DNA from: Kofleriaceae bacterium
Lineage (GTDB): Bacteria > Myxococcota_A > Polyangia > Haliangiales > Haliangiaceae
Assembly: GCA_018057825.1 (NCBI GenBank)
Contig: JAGPCY010000004.1
Location: forward strand, 271,499-335,498
DNA length: 64,000 nt
Direction of reading: 5' to 3'
The translations under genes and the position numbers were made by a program. Positions 9,444-19,245 of the stretch are shown piece after piece (position 1 is the stretch's first letter; each line of letters begins with the position of its first letter). A model generated the notes under the pieces. The model saw only the letters and a list, made by a program, of their open reading frames with translations, was not told the DNA's origin and made no database searches.

Positions 9444-10133
9444 ATGCTGCCGGCGCTGATCCAGCTCGTCGTGGCCGCCGCCGCGATCGCGGCCGGCGGG
9501 CTGGTCGCCGGCTCCCTCGGCGCCGCGGTGGTGGGCGCGCTGGTCGGGTTGACCGCCGCCGCGACCCGGCTCCTGTTCGCGCGGTTCGGCCACTTGATGT
9601 TTCGCGCCGGACGCATGGTCGAGGCGCGCCGCTACTATCAGGTCCTGGCGGTGGCGGCGTGGCGGCGGTCGCGGCGCGCCGCGGCGCGGGTCTCGATCGC
9701 GGCGACCTACGTCGGCGCCGGCGACTACGCGCGCGGCCGAGCCCTCCTGGCGGCGATCGAGCCCGATCACCTCGACGCCGCGACTCGGGCCGGCTGGCTC
9801 AACAACCGCGCCTACGCCACCCTGCGGGCCGGGGCCACCGGCGCCGCCGCGCAGGCCGCCCTGGCGGACGTCCGCGCCGCCCTCGCGCTCTACGCCGAGG
9901 TGCCGGCCCTGCTCCACACCGAGGCCCTGGCCCTGGCGCGATGTGGCCGCCTCGACGACGCCATCGCGGCCTGGGATGCGCTGTGGCAGCGCGGCGAGCT
10001 GTCGCCGCGGCTCGACGCCGAGCGCCGCGACGATCTCGCCGTGGCCTGGGCGGCGCGCGGCGAGGCCGCCTACGCCGACGACTACCGGCGCCAGGCCCGG
10101 GCCGCGGTGCCCGACGCGCCGTGGCGGGCGTGA
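9444..10133 (+). CDS. Small membrane-anchored TPR-like protein
   Basis: A 229-residue protein. Residues 1-50 contain two Ala/Gly/Leu/Val-rich hydrophobic helices (LIQLVVAAAAIAAGGLVAG and AVVGALVGLTAAATRLLFA) that should form a membrane hairpin. The rest is a helical array with TPR spacing: ARRYYQVLAVAAWRRSRRAA, YARGRALLAAIEP, YATLRAGATGAA, ADVRAALALYAEVPALLHTE and DDAIAAWDALWQRG. TPR proteins of this type are scaffolds; the partner is unknown. It is divergent from miaB, with only a short intergenic region, and has a TACGCT box at leaderless spacing. Its 3' end runs directly into a 16-bp repeat array. Confidence 0.65.
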   Translation: MLPALIQLVVAAAAIAAGGLVAGSLGAAVVGALVGLTAAATRLLFARFGHLMFRAGRMVEARRYYQVLAVAAWRRSRRAAARVSIAATYVGAGDYARGRALLAAIEPDHLDAATRAGWLNNRAYATLRAGATGAAAQAALADVRAALALYAEVPALLHTEALALARCGRLDDAIAAWDALWQRGELSPRLDAERRDDLAVAWAARGEAAYADDYRRQARAAVPDAPWRA

Positions 10134-10137
10134 GCCC

Positions 10138-10217
10138 AAGATCAACCACGCCCGAGATCAGCCACGCCCAAGATCAGCCACGCCCAAGATCAGCCACGCC
10201 CAAGATCAGCCACGCCA
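10138..10217. repeat. Five tandem copies of a 16-bp unit
   Basis: Five head-to-tail copies of AAGATCAGCCACGCCC with at most two changes per copy. The array lies between convergent genes. On the minus strand the fifth copy supplies the TGA stop and last codons of the zinc-finger gene (10206-10520). There are no spacers, so it is not a CRISPR array. Confidence 0.95.
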
Positions 10218-10520
10218 CTCCGGGCCGAGCTCGGCGGACAGGATGTCGGCGCACAGCGCGACGCACTCATCGCAGATCGCCACCGTCGCGGTGCCCAGCA
10301 GGCGCCGCACCTCGGAGTCCGGCTTGCCGCACCACGAGCAGCCGGCGATCGCGCGCGGCGGCGCGGTCGGCGGCGCGTCGTCGCAAAGCTCGGTCGGGAC
10401 CCGGAACTCGCCGGTCGCGCGCACCGGCCCGACGCCGAGGCGATCGCGGCACGGCGAACACACCAGGATCAGCTCACCGCCGCCGAGCTGGCCGGCGCAG
10501 ATCGGACACGGACTGGCCAT
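10206..10520 (-). CDS. Small protein with two zinc-finger modules, one of ClpX type
   Basis: A 104-residue protein. The N-terminal module has CPIC...CSPC (residues 5-8 and ~24-27), a four-Cys zinc knuckle. The C-terminal half reads CSWCGKPDSEVRRLLGT then ICDECVALC, which matches the ClpX N-terminal C4 zinc-binding domain. The AAA+ part of ClpX is absent, so this is a stand-alone ZBD protein. In ClpX the domain mediates dimerisation and adaptor or substrate binding, so an adaptor role is conceivable but inferred. ATG 10520 is chosen because a TACACT box lies six bases upstream. The stop codon is inside the 16-bp repeat array. Confidence 0.78.
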   Translation of the reverse strand: MASPCPICAGQLGGGELILVCSPCRDRLGVGPVRATGEFRVPTELCDDAPPTAPPRAIAGCSWCGKPDSEVRRLLGTATVAICDECVALCADILSAELGPEWRG

Positions 10521-10526
10521 GGCCAA

Positions 10527-10532
10527 AGTGTA
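10527..10532 (-). promoter_or_regulatory. TACACT -10-like box 6 bases before zinc-finger gene
   Basis: On the minus strand TACACT, six bases, then ATG 10520; no Shine-Dalgarno site. The spacing matches the other leaderless-type starts of the window. Confidence 0.5.
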
Positions 10533-10597
10533 CGGGGCCAGGCCGGCGCACGTCGATCGGTGTGCCCAAACTCGTGCGTGGACGCCGCCCGCGGCCG

Positions 10598-12225
10598 TCA
10601 CCGCACGCGGGGCAAGCGGACGGTGAAGGTCGTGCCCTGGCCGAGCTCGCTGTCGACGTCGATCGAGCCGCCGTGCTCGGCCACGATCGCGTGGCACGTG
10701 GCCAGGCCCAGGCCGGTGCCGCGGCGCTTGGTGGTGAAGAACGGATCGAAGATGTTGGGCAGGTGGGCGCGCTCGATGCCCGGCCCATCGTCGGCGATCA
10801 CCAGCCGGACCGTGTCGTCGTCGGCCTGGCCGCGCAGGGTGACGTGGCCGCCGCCGGCCGCCGCGGCCTCACAGGCGTTGCGGGCCAGGTTCCACACCAC
10901 CTGGCGCAGCTTGGCGGCGTCGCCGGCCAGCGTCAGCGGCCGGTCGCCGACGACCGCGATCGCCACCGGGCCCCAGGTCCGATCTTGCCGCAGCACCGCG
11001 GCGACGTCGTCGAGGATGACCGCGGCGTCGAGGTCGACCACCAGCCGCGGCCGCGGGTTGGCGTACTCGAGCAGCTCGGTGATGAGCGCGTTCAGGCGCT
11101 CGATCTCGCGCAGCACGATCGCCATGAGCGCGCGATCGTCGTCCGACGCCGGCGCCGATCGACTGAGCAGCTCGATCGAGCCCGAGATCGAGGCCAGCGG
11201 GTTGCGGATCTCGTGGGCGACCCCGGCCGCGAGCTGACCGACCGTGGCCAGGCGCTCGTTGCGGCGCGCGGTGGCCTCGAGGCGGCGCAGCTCGGTCAGG
11301 TCCTGGAAGTTGACCACCCGGCCGATCACCTGGTCGCGGTCGTCGCGCAGCGGCGACACCGACACGCCGAGGACCCGCGGCGGTGGGCCGGGCAGCGTCA
11401 CGTCGATCCGGCGCAGGGCGCCGTCGGCCGGCACCGCGGCCATCCGGGCCCCCAGCCCCGGCATGATCTGGTCGATCGCGCCGCCGATCGACGCCGGGCT
11501 GGCACCCAGGATATCGGCCGCGGTCTGGTTCAGCGTCAAGACGGTGTCGGTGCGATCGATCGTCACCAGGCCGCTGGTCAGCGAGCGCACGATGTCGCGG
11601 TTGAGCGCGACCAGGTCGGCGACCACCTGGCGCTGGGTGGCCAGCGACGCCTGGGTGGCGTGGAGCTCGCCGGCGACCAGGGACCCCAGGACCCCGGCCG
11701 CGGCCAGGGCGCCGACGTTGCGACCGAGGGTGACGATCAGCTCCCGGCCGGTCTGGGTCCACGGCTCGACCTGGGGCACGGTCGGCAGCGGCACGACCCG
11801 GGCCCAGGCGCTGGTGCTGACGGCGATCAGGAGCGCGGTGGCGAGCCCGGCCACCAGCACCGCGCCGCGGCGATCGGTCACCGAGGTCGCGCCGATCACG
11901 GTCAGGGCGTAGAAGAAGGTGTAGGCGCTCTGGGCCCCGCCGGTGACGTGGACCAGGGCCGACGTCACGGCCAGGTCGCCGAGGAGCTGCGGCCACACCA
12001 GCCGGGTCGGCGCGAAGCCGCGGCGCAGGAGCACCGCGTAGGCGATGGTCGCGAGGTAGGTGATCACCACCAGCCCCAGGAGCGTGACCTCGGCGATCGA
12101 ACGGCCGCGGCCCAGCCACAGCGCCATGCCCAAGACGACGCTGATCACGACGGTGCGGACCAGCATCATCCAGGTCAGGCGCCGGGCGAGCGCCGACGCC
12201 AGGCCCGGGGCCTCGGCCGCGGGCG

Positions 12226-12229
<4 letters not shown>
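10598..12229 (-). CDS. Membrane sensor histidine kinase, PilS/NtrB-like
   Basis: A 543-residue sensor kinase. About six hydrophobic helices occupy residues ~18-190, as in PilS. A PAS-like domain follows (NRDIVRSLTSGLVTIDRTDTV), then the H-box GVAHEIRNPLASI with the phosphorylated His, an N-box WNLARNACEA, and G boxes DDGPGI and GTGLGLA. The HEIRNPL form is typical of kinases that partner NtrC/PilR-type regulators. GTG 12229 overlaps the pilC stop (GTGA), so the operon order is pilT-pilC-kinase. By analogy with Myxococcus and Pseudomonas it should control pilin expression through a PilR regulator, but no pilR is in the window. Confidence 0.85.
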
Positions 12230-13433
<1,204 letters not shown>

Positions 13434-13434
<1 letters not shown>

Positions 13435-14561
13435 CAGGGCACCTCTTCGGCGCGCCGGACGCCCGGGTTCGCACCGCCCGAGCCGAGCTGGCCGCCGCCG
13501 GCGATCAGGTTCTTCAGTTCGTCGTGATCGGGCGAGCGCGCCATCGCGTCCTCGAGGGTGATCAGCCGCCGCAGGAACAGGTCGCACAGCGACTGGTTGA
13601 GGGTCAGCATGCCGTGCTTGGACTGGCCGATCTGCATCTGCGAGTAGACCTGATGGAGCTTGTCCTCACGGATCAGGTTGCGGATCGCCGGGGTCGGGAT
13701 GAGGACCTCTGCCGCCAGCACCTGGCCGGTGCCCGAGGCCCGCGGGATCAGCGTCTGGCTGATGATCCCCTCGAGGACGAACGACAGCACCTGGCGGATC
13801 TGCGGCTGCTGGTGGGCCGGGAACACGTCGATGATGCGGTTGATGCTGCCGATCGCGCTGGTGGTGTGGAGGGTGGCCAGGCACAGGTGGCCGGTCTCGG
13901 CGATCGACATCGCGGCGTCGATGGTCTCGAGGTCGCGCATCTCGCCGATCAGGACCACGTCGGGGTCCTGGCGCAGGATGTGACGCAGCGCCTTCCCGAA
14001 GCTCTGGGTGTCGGCCCCGACCTCGCGCTGGTTCACCAGGCAGTTCTTGTGCGGGTGCAGGAACTCGATCGGGTCCTCGATCGTGATGATGTGCGAGCGG
14101 TGGCGGGTGTTGATGCGGTCGAGCATCGACGCCAGGGTGGTCGACTTGCCGGAACCGGTCGGGCCGGTCACCAGGACCAGGCCGCGGGGCCGCTCGCACA
14201 TGTCGGACACGGTCTTGGGCAGCCCGAGCTCCTCGAGCGGCATGATGTTGAACGGGACCAGGCGGAAGGCGCCGGCGACCGCGCCGCGCTGCATGAACAG
14301 GTTGGCGCGAAACCGCGCCAGACCCTTCACGCCGAACGAGAAGTCGAGCTCCTGGTGCTCCTCGAAGCCCATCTTCTGGGCGTCGGTCAGGACCGAGTAG
14401 CAGAGCTGCTTGGTGTCGACCGGGGTCAGGGCCTCGACCCGCAGGGGCACCAGCTCGCTGTCGATCCGGAGCTGGGGGGGCGAGCCGGTGGTGAGGTGCA
14501 GGTCCGATGCGCCCTTGTCGAGCATGACCTTCAAGAGCTGGTGCAGGCTTGGCGGCGGCAT
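13434..14561 (-). CDS. pilT: Type IV pilus retraction ATPase PilT
   Basis: Hexameric cytosolic ATPase that powers pilus retraction, and hence twitching or social gliding. The 375 residues carry an N-terminal PAS-like domain (LLKVMLDKGASDLHLTTGSPP), Walker A GPTGSGKST, the Asp-box IITIEDPIEF, Walker B VVLIGEMRDLETI, the His-box GHLCLATLHTT and the PilT-type AIRNLIRE motif (usually AIRNLIRE in PilT, where it is required for retraction). It heads the pilT-pilC-kinase operon. The upstream region is a 73-bp repeat array, not pilB. Confidence 0.96.
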
Positions 14562-14694
14562 CGGCCTTCATGATCGCAGAGGGCGCGCCAGAACACCAGG
14601 CCGGCCAGCCCGGCCGCTACCCGTCCCGCCGTCGCCGCCGTCGCCCCGCTGGAGACCGACGCTGGCGAGTGAGGTCCCGCGGCGAGGTCCCGGC

Positions 14695-15062
14695 GGAACC
14701 CGTCCGGCAACTGGCACCATCCCGCGCCCAAGGCTCCGGCCCGATTGGTTCACGCCCCGGGGTTCCGGAAACCCGTCCGGTAGGTGGCACCATCCCGCGC
14801 CCAAGGCTCCGGCCCGATTGGTTCACGCCCCGGGGTTCCGGAAACCCGTCCGGTAGGTGGCACCATCCCGCGCCCAAGGTTCCGGACCGATTGGTTCACG
14901 CCCCGGGGTTCCGTGAGCCCGCGCCCAAGGCTCCGGCCCGATTGGTTCACGCCCCGGGGTTCCGGAAACCCGTCCGGTAGGTGGCACCACCCCGCGCCCA
15001 AGGCTCCGGCCCGATTGGTTCACGCCCCGGGGTTCCGGAAACCCGTCCGGTAGGTGGCACCA
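14695..15062. repeat. Tandem array of a 73-bp GC-rich unit
   Basis: Units start at 14695, 14767, 14840, 14913 (a 51-bp deleted copy), 14964 and 15037 (first 26 bases only). Full units are 73 bp (the first is 72) and 95-100 % alike by eye. Each unit junction reads GGGGTTCCGGAAACCC, which is nearly palindromic, and the unit contains CCCCGGGG. The length is not a multiple of three, so the open frames through it on both strands are artefacts. The array lies 134 bases upstream of pilT and at the 3' side of the lipoprotein gene 15109-15708; between 14562 and 14694 I see nothing else. Confidence 0.95.
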
Positions 15063-15108
15063 GGCAGCGTCCACCACCCCGGGTCCGAAACAATAACGGC
15101 AGGGCCGC

Positions 15109-15708
15109 TCACGGACAGGGCAGCGGGTTCGTGCAGGTCTTGATCGTGATGTTGTAGTTGTTCTCGGCGCCGTCGCTCGAGCGGACCCGGACGAAGTAGT
15201 CGCCGATGCCGAGGCGGTTCGAGCCCATCTCCATCTTGACCTGCTGCTCGGTGCCGTTGACCGGGGTGCCGCTGTAGATCACCGTCCCGCTCGAGTTGAG
15301 CAGGTCGAGGCGCAGCGACATGCGATCCGACAGGCCGACCACCGTGACCTCGAGGTTGGCCGCGGCGTTCACGCCGAACTTGAAGTGGTCGACGTCGGTC
15401 CCGGGGCACACCGAGAGGCCGAACAGCGCGTAGGTCAGCCCGGCGTTGGGGATCGGCGTGATGTACGCCTGGTTGGGCGCGTCGTTGGGCTCGAGCGAGG
15501 AGTCGTTCTCGCAGGTGAAGCCGGCGGCGTCGATGTTGGCGCCTTCGGTCGGCTGACAGATGTCCGTCGCGGTATCGCAGGTGTAGCCCTCGGGGCAGAC
15601 GTTGTCGTCGCCGCCGCACTCGAAGGGCGTCGGGCCGAGGTCGGGATCGTAGGGGTCGCAGGCCGCGACGGCGGCGAAGGCGAGGGCGATGAAGGCTGGG
15701 CGGGTCAT
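15109..15708 (-). CDS. Secreted lipoprotein with pre-peptidase C-terminal (PPC)-like domain
   Basis: A 199-residue lipoprotein. MTRPAFIALAFAAVAAC is a lipoprotein signal with Cys17 as the lipidation site. An acidic Cys-rich segment (CGGDDNVCPEGYTCDTATDIC) follows, then a beta-sandwich pattern: NDAPNQAYITPIPN, DVDHFKFGVNAAANLEVTVVGL, MSLRLDLLNSSGTVI and GDYFVRVRS. The latter fits a PPC/IgA1-protease-associated domain, which often accompanies secreted hydrolases. No catalytic domain is present. It lies 9 bases downstream of the TPR protein gene on the same strand, so the two probably form an operon. Confidence 0.75.
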   Translation of the reverse strand: MTRPAFIALAFAAVAACDPYDPDLGPTPFECGGDDNVCPEGYTCDTATDICQPTEGANIDAAGFTCENDSSLEPNDAPNQAYITPIPNAGLTYALFGLSVCPGTDVDHFKFGVNAAANLEVTVVGLSDRMSLRLDLLNSSGTVIYSGTPVNGTEQQVKMEMGSNRLGIGDYFVRVRSSDGAENNYNITIKTCTNPLPCP

Positions 15709-15717
15709 GGCGGGCCT

Positions 15718-17115
15718 CTAGAAGCGGACGGCGGCGGTGCCACCGACGTAGTCTTCGCCGGCGACCGGCGCGGCGATCAGGGAGTCGAGGCCGGTGGCCG
15801 CCGTCTTCTCGGCGCGCGGGCCCGCGGTGATGTCCTTGTACCAGAAGTACGCGGCGGCCCCGGTGAAGGCCAGGCCGATGCCGAGCGTGACCTTCGACAC
15901 CAGCTCGTTGCGCTGACCGGCGAGCTCGATGGCCTGGCGGTCGGCGTTGAAGGTGCGGCACGGCTTCGGCGCGCCGTCGCAGCGGCTGGTGCTGTTGGAC
16001 AGGGCGGCCTCGGACTCGAGGGTCGCCGACATGTCCGCCGCGAGGAGGTAGAAGGTGAGCGAGGTGCCGAGGCCGGCGACCGCGGCGCCGGTGGCGATCC
16101 ACTTGGTGCGCTTGAACTTGGTCGAGCCAGCCTCGAAGTAGCCGCCCGGCACGTAGGTGGAGCCCCCGCCGCCGCCCCCGCCACCACCACCACCGCCGCC
16201 ACCGCCGCCACCGCCGCCAGTCGGCGGCTCGACCCAGTCGCGCTCGTCGGTCAGGTCGGGGTAGTACCGCGGCTTGGCCTTGGGGTCGAGGTAGACGATG
16301 TTCGGGCTGGCCGGGCGGCCGACGCGCGACACCATCTCGCCGGTCGGGGTCCGGACCTCGATGTAGTACTGCACCGAGCTGCCAGCCATCACCTTGGCGG
16401 GGATGCGGCCGACCAGCTCGCTGTAGCGCGGCTTCATGCCCACCGAGGTGAACTTCGCGTCACCGCCGCCGCGGTAGAACATCGTCACCTGCCAGCCGGC
16501 GTCCTCGGGGACGAAGGCGGTCAGGTCGAGGGGGCGACCGGGCGGAGCCTCCTCGACGATCTGGTGCTGGAAGTCCTCGGCGGTGTAGGCCGACGGTGGC
16601 TTCTTCACGCGGGGCTTGCCGCCGGTGCCGCCATCGGGCGGCTTGACCTCGCCACCGCCGTCGGGCGGCTTGACCTCACCGCCGTCGGGCGGGGTGTCGC
16701 GCTGCAGCTCCTTGTCGAGGACCTTGAGGCGGGCGGTGGCCTCGGGCCGCTGGGCCGCGTCGGCCGGAGCGTCGGCCAGGAACTTCGAGTAGTAGAAGTG
16801 CGCCATGTCCTTCTGCCCGAGCTGGTCGAACGTGAAGGCCACGTTGTAGAGCAGCAGGGGGTTGCGCGACAGGCGGTACGACTCCTTGAACTTCTCGACG
16901 GCGACGTCGAACTTCTTGGCGTCGAAGAGCGTCTTGCCCTCGAGGAAGGCGGCCTTGGCCGCCTCGAGCTGCTCGGGGGTCGGCGGCGCCGGTTCCGCCG
17001 GCTTGTCGCCGGGCTGAGCGTGAGCCAGGTGGGGCGCCTGGGTCACGTGGGGCAGGGCCACGCCGAACCCGAGGGCCAAGGCGGTGATGGTGAAGAATCG
17101 ACCGATGAGCGTCAC
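15718..17115 (-). CDS. Exported TPR protein with poly-glycine tract and one membrane helix
   Basis: A 465-residue protein. The signal peptide runs to about AHAQ (residue 33). Two TPR-like helices pairs (EAAKAAFLEGKTLFDAKKFDVAVEKF; PLLLYNVAFTFDQLG) make a tol-pal-type periplasmic TPR. A PPDGGEVK repeat linker and a beta-rich domain (VTMFYRGGGDAKFTSVG, VQYYIEVRTPTGE) follow, then a run of about 19 Gly residues and C-terminal hydrophobic helices (WIATGAAVAGLGTSLTFYLLAA; VTLGIGLAFTGAAAYFWY). Such TPR/PEGA-like proteins are common in myxobacteria and have no known activity. GTG 17115 has GGAGG just upstream and a TATGAG box further 5'. Confidence 0.7.
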   Translation of the reverse strand: MTLIGRFFTITALALGFGVALPHVTQAPHLAHAQPGDKPAEPAPPTPEQLEAAKAAFLEGKTLFDAKKFDVAVEKFKESYRLSRNPLLLYNVAFTFDQLGQKDMAHFYYSKFLADAPADAAQRPEATARLKVLDKELQRDTPPDGGEVKPPDGGGEVKPPDGGTGGKPRVKKPPSAYTAEDFQHQIVEEAPPGRPLDLTAFVPEDAGWQVTMFYRGGGDAKFTSVGMKPRYSELVGRIPAKVMAGSSVQYYIEVRTPTGEMVSRVGRPASPNIVYLDPKAKPRYYPDLTDERDWVEPPTGGGGGGGGGGGGGGGGGGGSTYVPGGYFEAGSTKFKRTKWIATGAAVAGLGTSLTFYLLAADMSATLESEAALSNSTSRCDGAPKPCRTFNADRQAIELAGQRNELVSKVTLGIGLAFTGAAAYFWYKDITAGPRAEKTAATGLDSLIAAPVAGEDYVGGTAAVRF

Positions 17116-17215
17116 GTAGCCTCCGCGAGCGGGGCCCGCTCATACCACATCGCCGGCCCCGGAACTACAGTAGGAGATCTTGGATCGAGCGGCACGGCGG
17201 GGTTCGCCGACCGCG

Positions 17216-18640
17216 TCACGAGGCGAACGGGTCGACGATCCCCGTGGCCGGCTTCTTCGGCTTGGCCGGCTTCGCCGGCTTCGCCGGGGCGGGGGCGGCG
17301 AACGGATCGACGATGCCCTTGGCTGGCTTGGTGGCAGCCGGCTTGGTGGCGGCGGGCTTGGTGGCCGCGGGCTTGGTGGCCGCGACCGCGGGCTTGGTGG
17401 CGGCGGGCTTGGTCGCGGCGGGCTTGGTGGCGGCGGGCTTGGTCGCGGCGACCGCCGGCTTGACCGGCTCGGCCGCCGTCGGGGCGACCGGGGCGGGCTC
17501 GACGGCGACCGGGGGCTCGACGGCGACCGGGGCGGGCTCGACGGCGACCGGGGCGGGCTCGACGGCGACCGGGGCGGGCTCGACGGCGACCGCGGGCTCG
17601 ACGGCAACCGGGGGCTCGACGGCGACCGGGGCGGGCTCGACGGCGACCGGGGCAGGCGCGACCGCCGCAGCGGGCGCGACCTCCGGCGTCACCGCAGCGG
17701 GCTGGACAGCCGGGGTCGGCTGGACGGCCGGTGCCGGCTGGACGGACGCAGCAGGCGCGGGGGCAGGGGCTGGCTTCTCGCCGCCGCCGCCGAACAGCTT
17801 GAGGCCGATCAGCACCGCAGCGATGCCGCCGGCGAAGGCGCCGCCGACGGCGACCGCGGGAACGCCCTTCTTGGCGGGCGCCGCGTCGAGCTCGGTCGCC
17901 GCGACGGCGCGCGGCGCTGGGGTGACGCCCAGGCCGGCCTCGAGCTTGTCGAGATCGGCCGACGACACGGTCAGCCCGGCGGCCGCCGCGCGGGCGGCGG
18001 CGATGGCCTTCGCGGCCTTGGCCTCCGCCATCCGAGCGCGCTCGTCGGCCTCGGCCAGCTCGCGCTGGGACGCGGCGGGGGTGGACGTCGCAGACGCCGC
18101 GGCCGTGGTCACACCCGGCTTGGCCTCGGCGCTCTTGGCCTCGACGCTCTTGGCCCGCTCTTCGGCGGCCTTGGCTCGGTCCTCGGCCGCCTTGGCGCGG
18201 GTCTCGGCGGTGCTGAGCTTGCCCTCGAGTTCGGCGACCGTCGCGGACAGGGTCTGGCTCGACCCGAGCACCGCGACCTTGGCCTCGAGCTCGGCGCGCT
18301 TGGCCGCCGAGTCGGACAGATCGCGCTCGAGGGCGGCCAGCTTGCCCTCGAGGAGCTTGCGCTCCGCCGCCGCCTCGGCGCGGACCGCCGCCTCGGCCGC
18401 CCGGATCTTGGTCTCCTCGGCCGACAGGGCCTCCTGGGCCGCGCGCTCGCGCTCGGCGCGGGCCTGGGCCTCCCACGAGTCGACGTCGACCAGGGTCGAG
18501 TTGGCTCGCGCGATGAAGTCCTCGAGCGACGACTCGACCGTCGGCAGCGCGACCGCGGCCTGCATGAGAGACGAACGGCGCTTGCCGCGCGAGGCGGCGC
18601 TGTGACCGTTGGTGTGCTTGTCGTCGGTAGTCGTGGCCAT
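17216..18640 (-). CDS. Coiled-coil membrane protein with Pro/Ala/Val and Lys/Pro/Ala repeats
   Basis: A 474-residue protein I do not recognise. Residues ~40-230 are Ala/Glu/Lys/Arg-rich coiled coil. One membrane helix follows (VPAVAVGGAFAGGIAAVLIG, ~275-295), then long low-complexity tracts: repeats of PAPVAVEP, then KPAATKPA. The tail carries the motif GIVDPFA twice, once after the Lys tract and once at the very C-terminus. The architecture (coiled coil, one TM, extended Pro/Ala arm) is like a TonB- or TolA-type periplasm-spanning arm. There is no signal peptide, so the N-terminal coiled coil should be cytosolic. GGAGGA lies 5 bases before ATG 18640. Confidence 0.65.
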   Translation of the reverse strand: MATTTDDKHTNGHSAASRGKRRSSLMQAAVALPTVESSLEDFIARANSTLVDVDSWEAQARAERERAAQEALSAEETKIRAAEAAVRAEAAAERKLLEGKLAALERDLSDSAAKRAELEAKVAVLGSSQTLSATVAELEGKLSTAETRAKAAEDRAKAAEERAKSVEAKSAEAKPGVTTAAASATSTPAASQRELAEADERARMAEAKAAKAIAAARAAAAGLTVSSADLDKLEAGLGVTPAPRAVAATELDAAPAKKGVPAVAVGGAFAGGIAAVLIGLKLFGGGGEKPAPAPAPAASVQPAPAVQPTPAVQPAAVTPEVAPAAAVAPAPVAVEPAPVAVEPPVAVEPAVAVEPAPVAVEPAPVAVEPAPVAVEPPVAVEPAPVAPTAAEPVKPAVAATKPAATKPAATKPAATKPAVAATKPAATKPAATKPAATKPAKGIVDPFAAPAPAKPAKPAKPKKPATGIVDPFAS

Positions 18641-18675
18641 CGTTCCTCCGAAAGAGCAGGGCGCGGGCAACTGGG

Positions 18676-18681
18676 ATTGTA
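18676..18681 (-). promoter_or_regulatory. TACAAT -10-like box upstream of the coiled-coil gene
   Basis: TACAAT lies on the minus strand 35 bases before ATG 18640, which in turn has a good Shine-Dalgarno site. No recognisable -35. This is one of the leadered genes in the window. Confidence 0.35.
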
Positions 18682-18723
18682 GCGCGGGGCAGACGTGCGA
18701 TCGAGGGCTCTCGACCAGGTGGG

Positions 18724-19017
18724 TCAGGCGCTCGGGCGAGGCGAGACCGAGATCTCGACGACGTCGAGCCCGTCGTGGAACTCTTCGGCGGCGCGTTCGA
18801 CGATCTCCTCGGGCAGAAACCCGAGCTCCACCACCGCCGAGCCGAACCGCTGCCGGGGCTCGCGGCTCCAGTGCAGCGCCAGGGCAGCCAGCCATTGCTC
18901 CTCGCTCAGGAGCATCTGATCGCGCAGAAACTCGCCGAAGCGCACGGTCTCGAGGGCCGCGAGCCGAGGGGGCATGGTGCGACGAGCGCTTCTGGAGGCA
19001 GGTGTATGGGGGACCAT
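18724..19017 (-). CDS. Small acidic protein resembling an MshEN/GspE N-terminal module
   Basis: A 97-residue protein. The pattern FGEFLRDQMLLSEEQWLAAL, RFGSAVVELGFLPEEIVE and GLDVVEI resembles the N-terminal MshEN/T2SSE domain of secretion ATPases (low-copy helix-turn modules with an LxxxG.I/V...LV.A pattern). Some MshEN domains bind cyclic-di-GMP. Here the module stands alone with a short basic N-terminal extension. The first ATG (19017) gives 97 residues; ATG 18975 would remove 14. It is transcribed towards the coiled-coil gene, 83 bases away. The resemblance is by eye and moderate. Confidence 0.55.
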   Translation of the reverse strand: MVPHTPASRSARRTMPPRLAALETVRFGEFLRDQMLLSEEQWLAALALHWSREPRQRFGSAVVELGFLPEEIVERAAEEFHDGLDVVEISVSPRPSA

Positions 19018-19035
19018 GTAGGCTCCGAAGGGCGC

Positions 19036-19066
19036 ACATTACGCGATCGAGCGGGGGCCCTGTAAA
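19036..19066 (-). promoter_or_regulatory. Putative sigma70-type promoter of the small MshEN-like gene
   Basis: On the minus strand TTTACA (19066-19061), 19 bases, then TAATGT (19041-19036), ending 18 bases before ATG 19017. The surrounding 40 bases are less GC-rich than the rest. Confidence 0.35.
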
Positions 19067-19230
19067 GCACAAACGTGAGACCGGGCGTGGCGATCTCATC
19101 GACCCGGTGGGCAGGCCGATCCTTGGGCCGCGCTCGTTCAGGCACTCGTCGCGTGGGCCGATTCGATCGATCTCACCCCGCGCGGGCCTCGCGACGTCCC
19201 TCGGCGTAGGGCGCGAGCGCGGGAACCTGT

Positions 19231-19236
19231 TAGTAT
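19231..19236 (+). promoter_or_regulatory. TAGTAT -10-like box 9 bases before the methyltransferase start
   Basis: TAGTAT, nine bases, then ATG 19246; no Shine-Dalgarno site. Fits the leaderless-type pattern. Confidence 0.45.
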
Positions 19237-19245
19237 CCGCGCCCC

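Noticed and set aside
14549..15077. Several 80-140-residue open frames in both strands of the 73-bp array
   Set aside because: The unit length is not divisible by three, so each frame passes through all three phases; no start signals or protein pattern. A repeat array, not genes.
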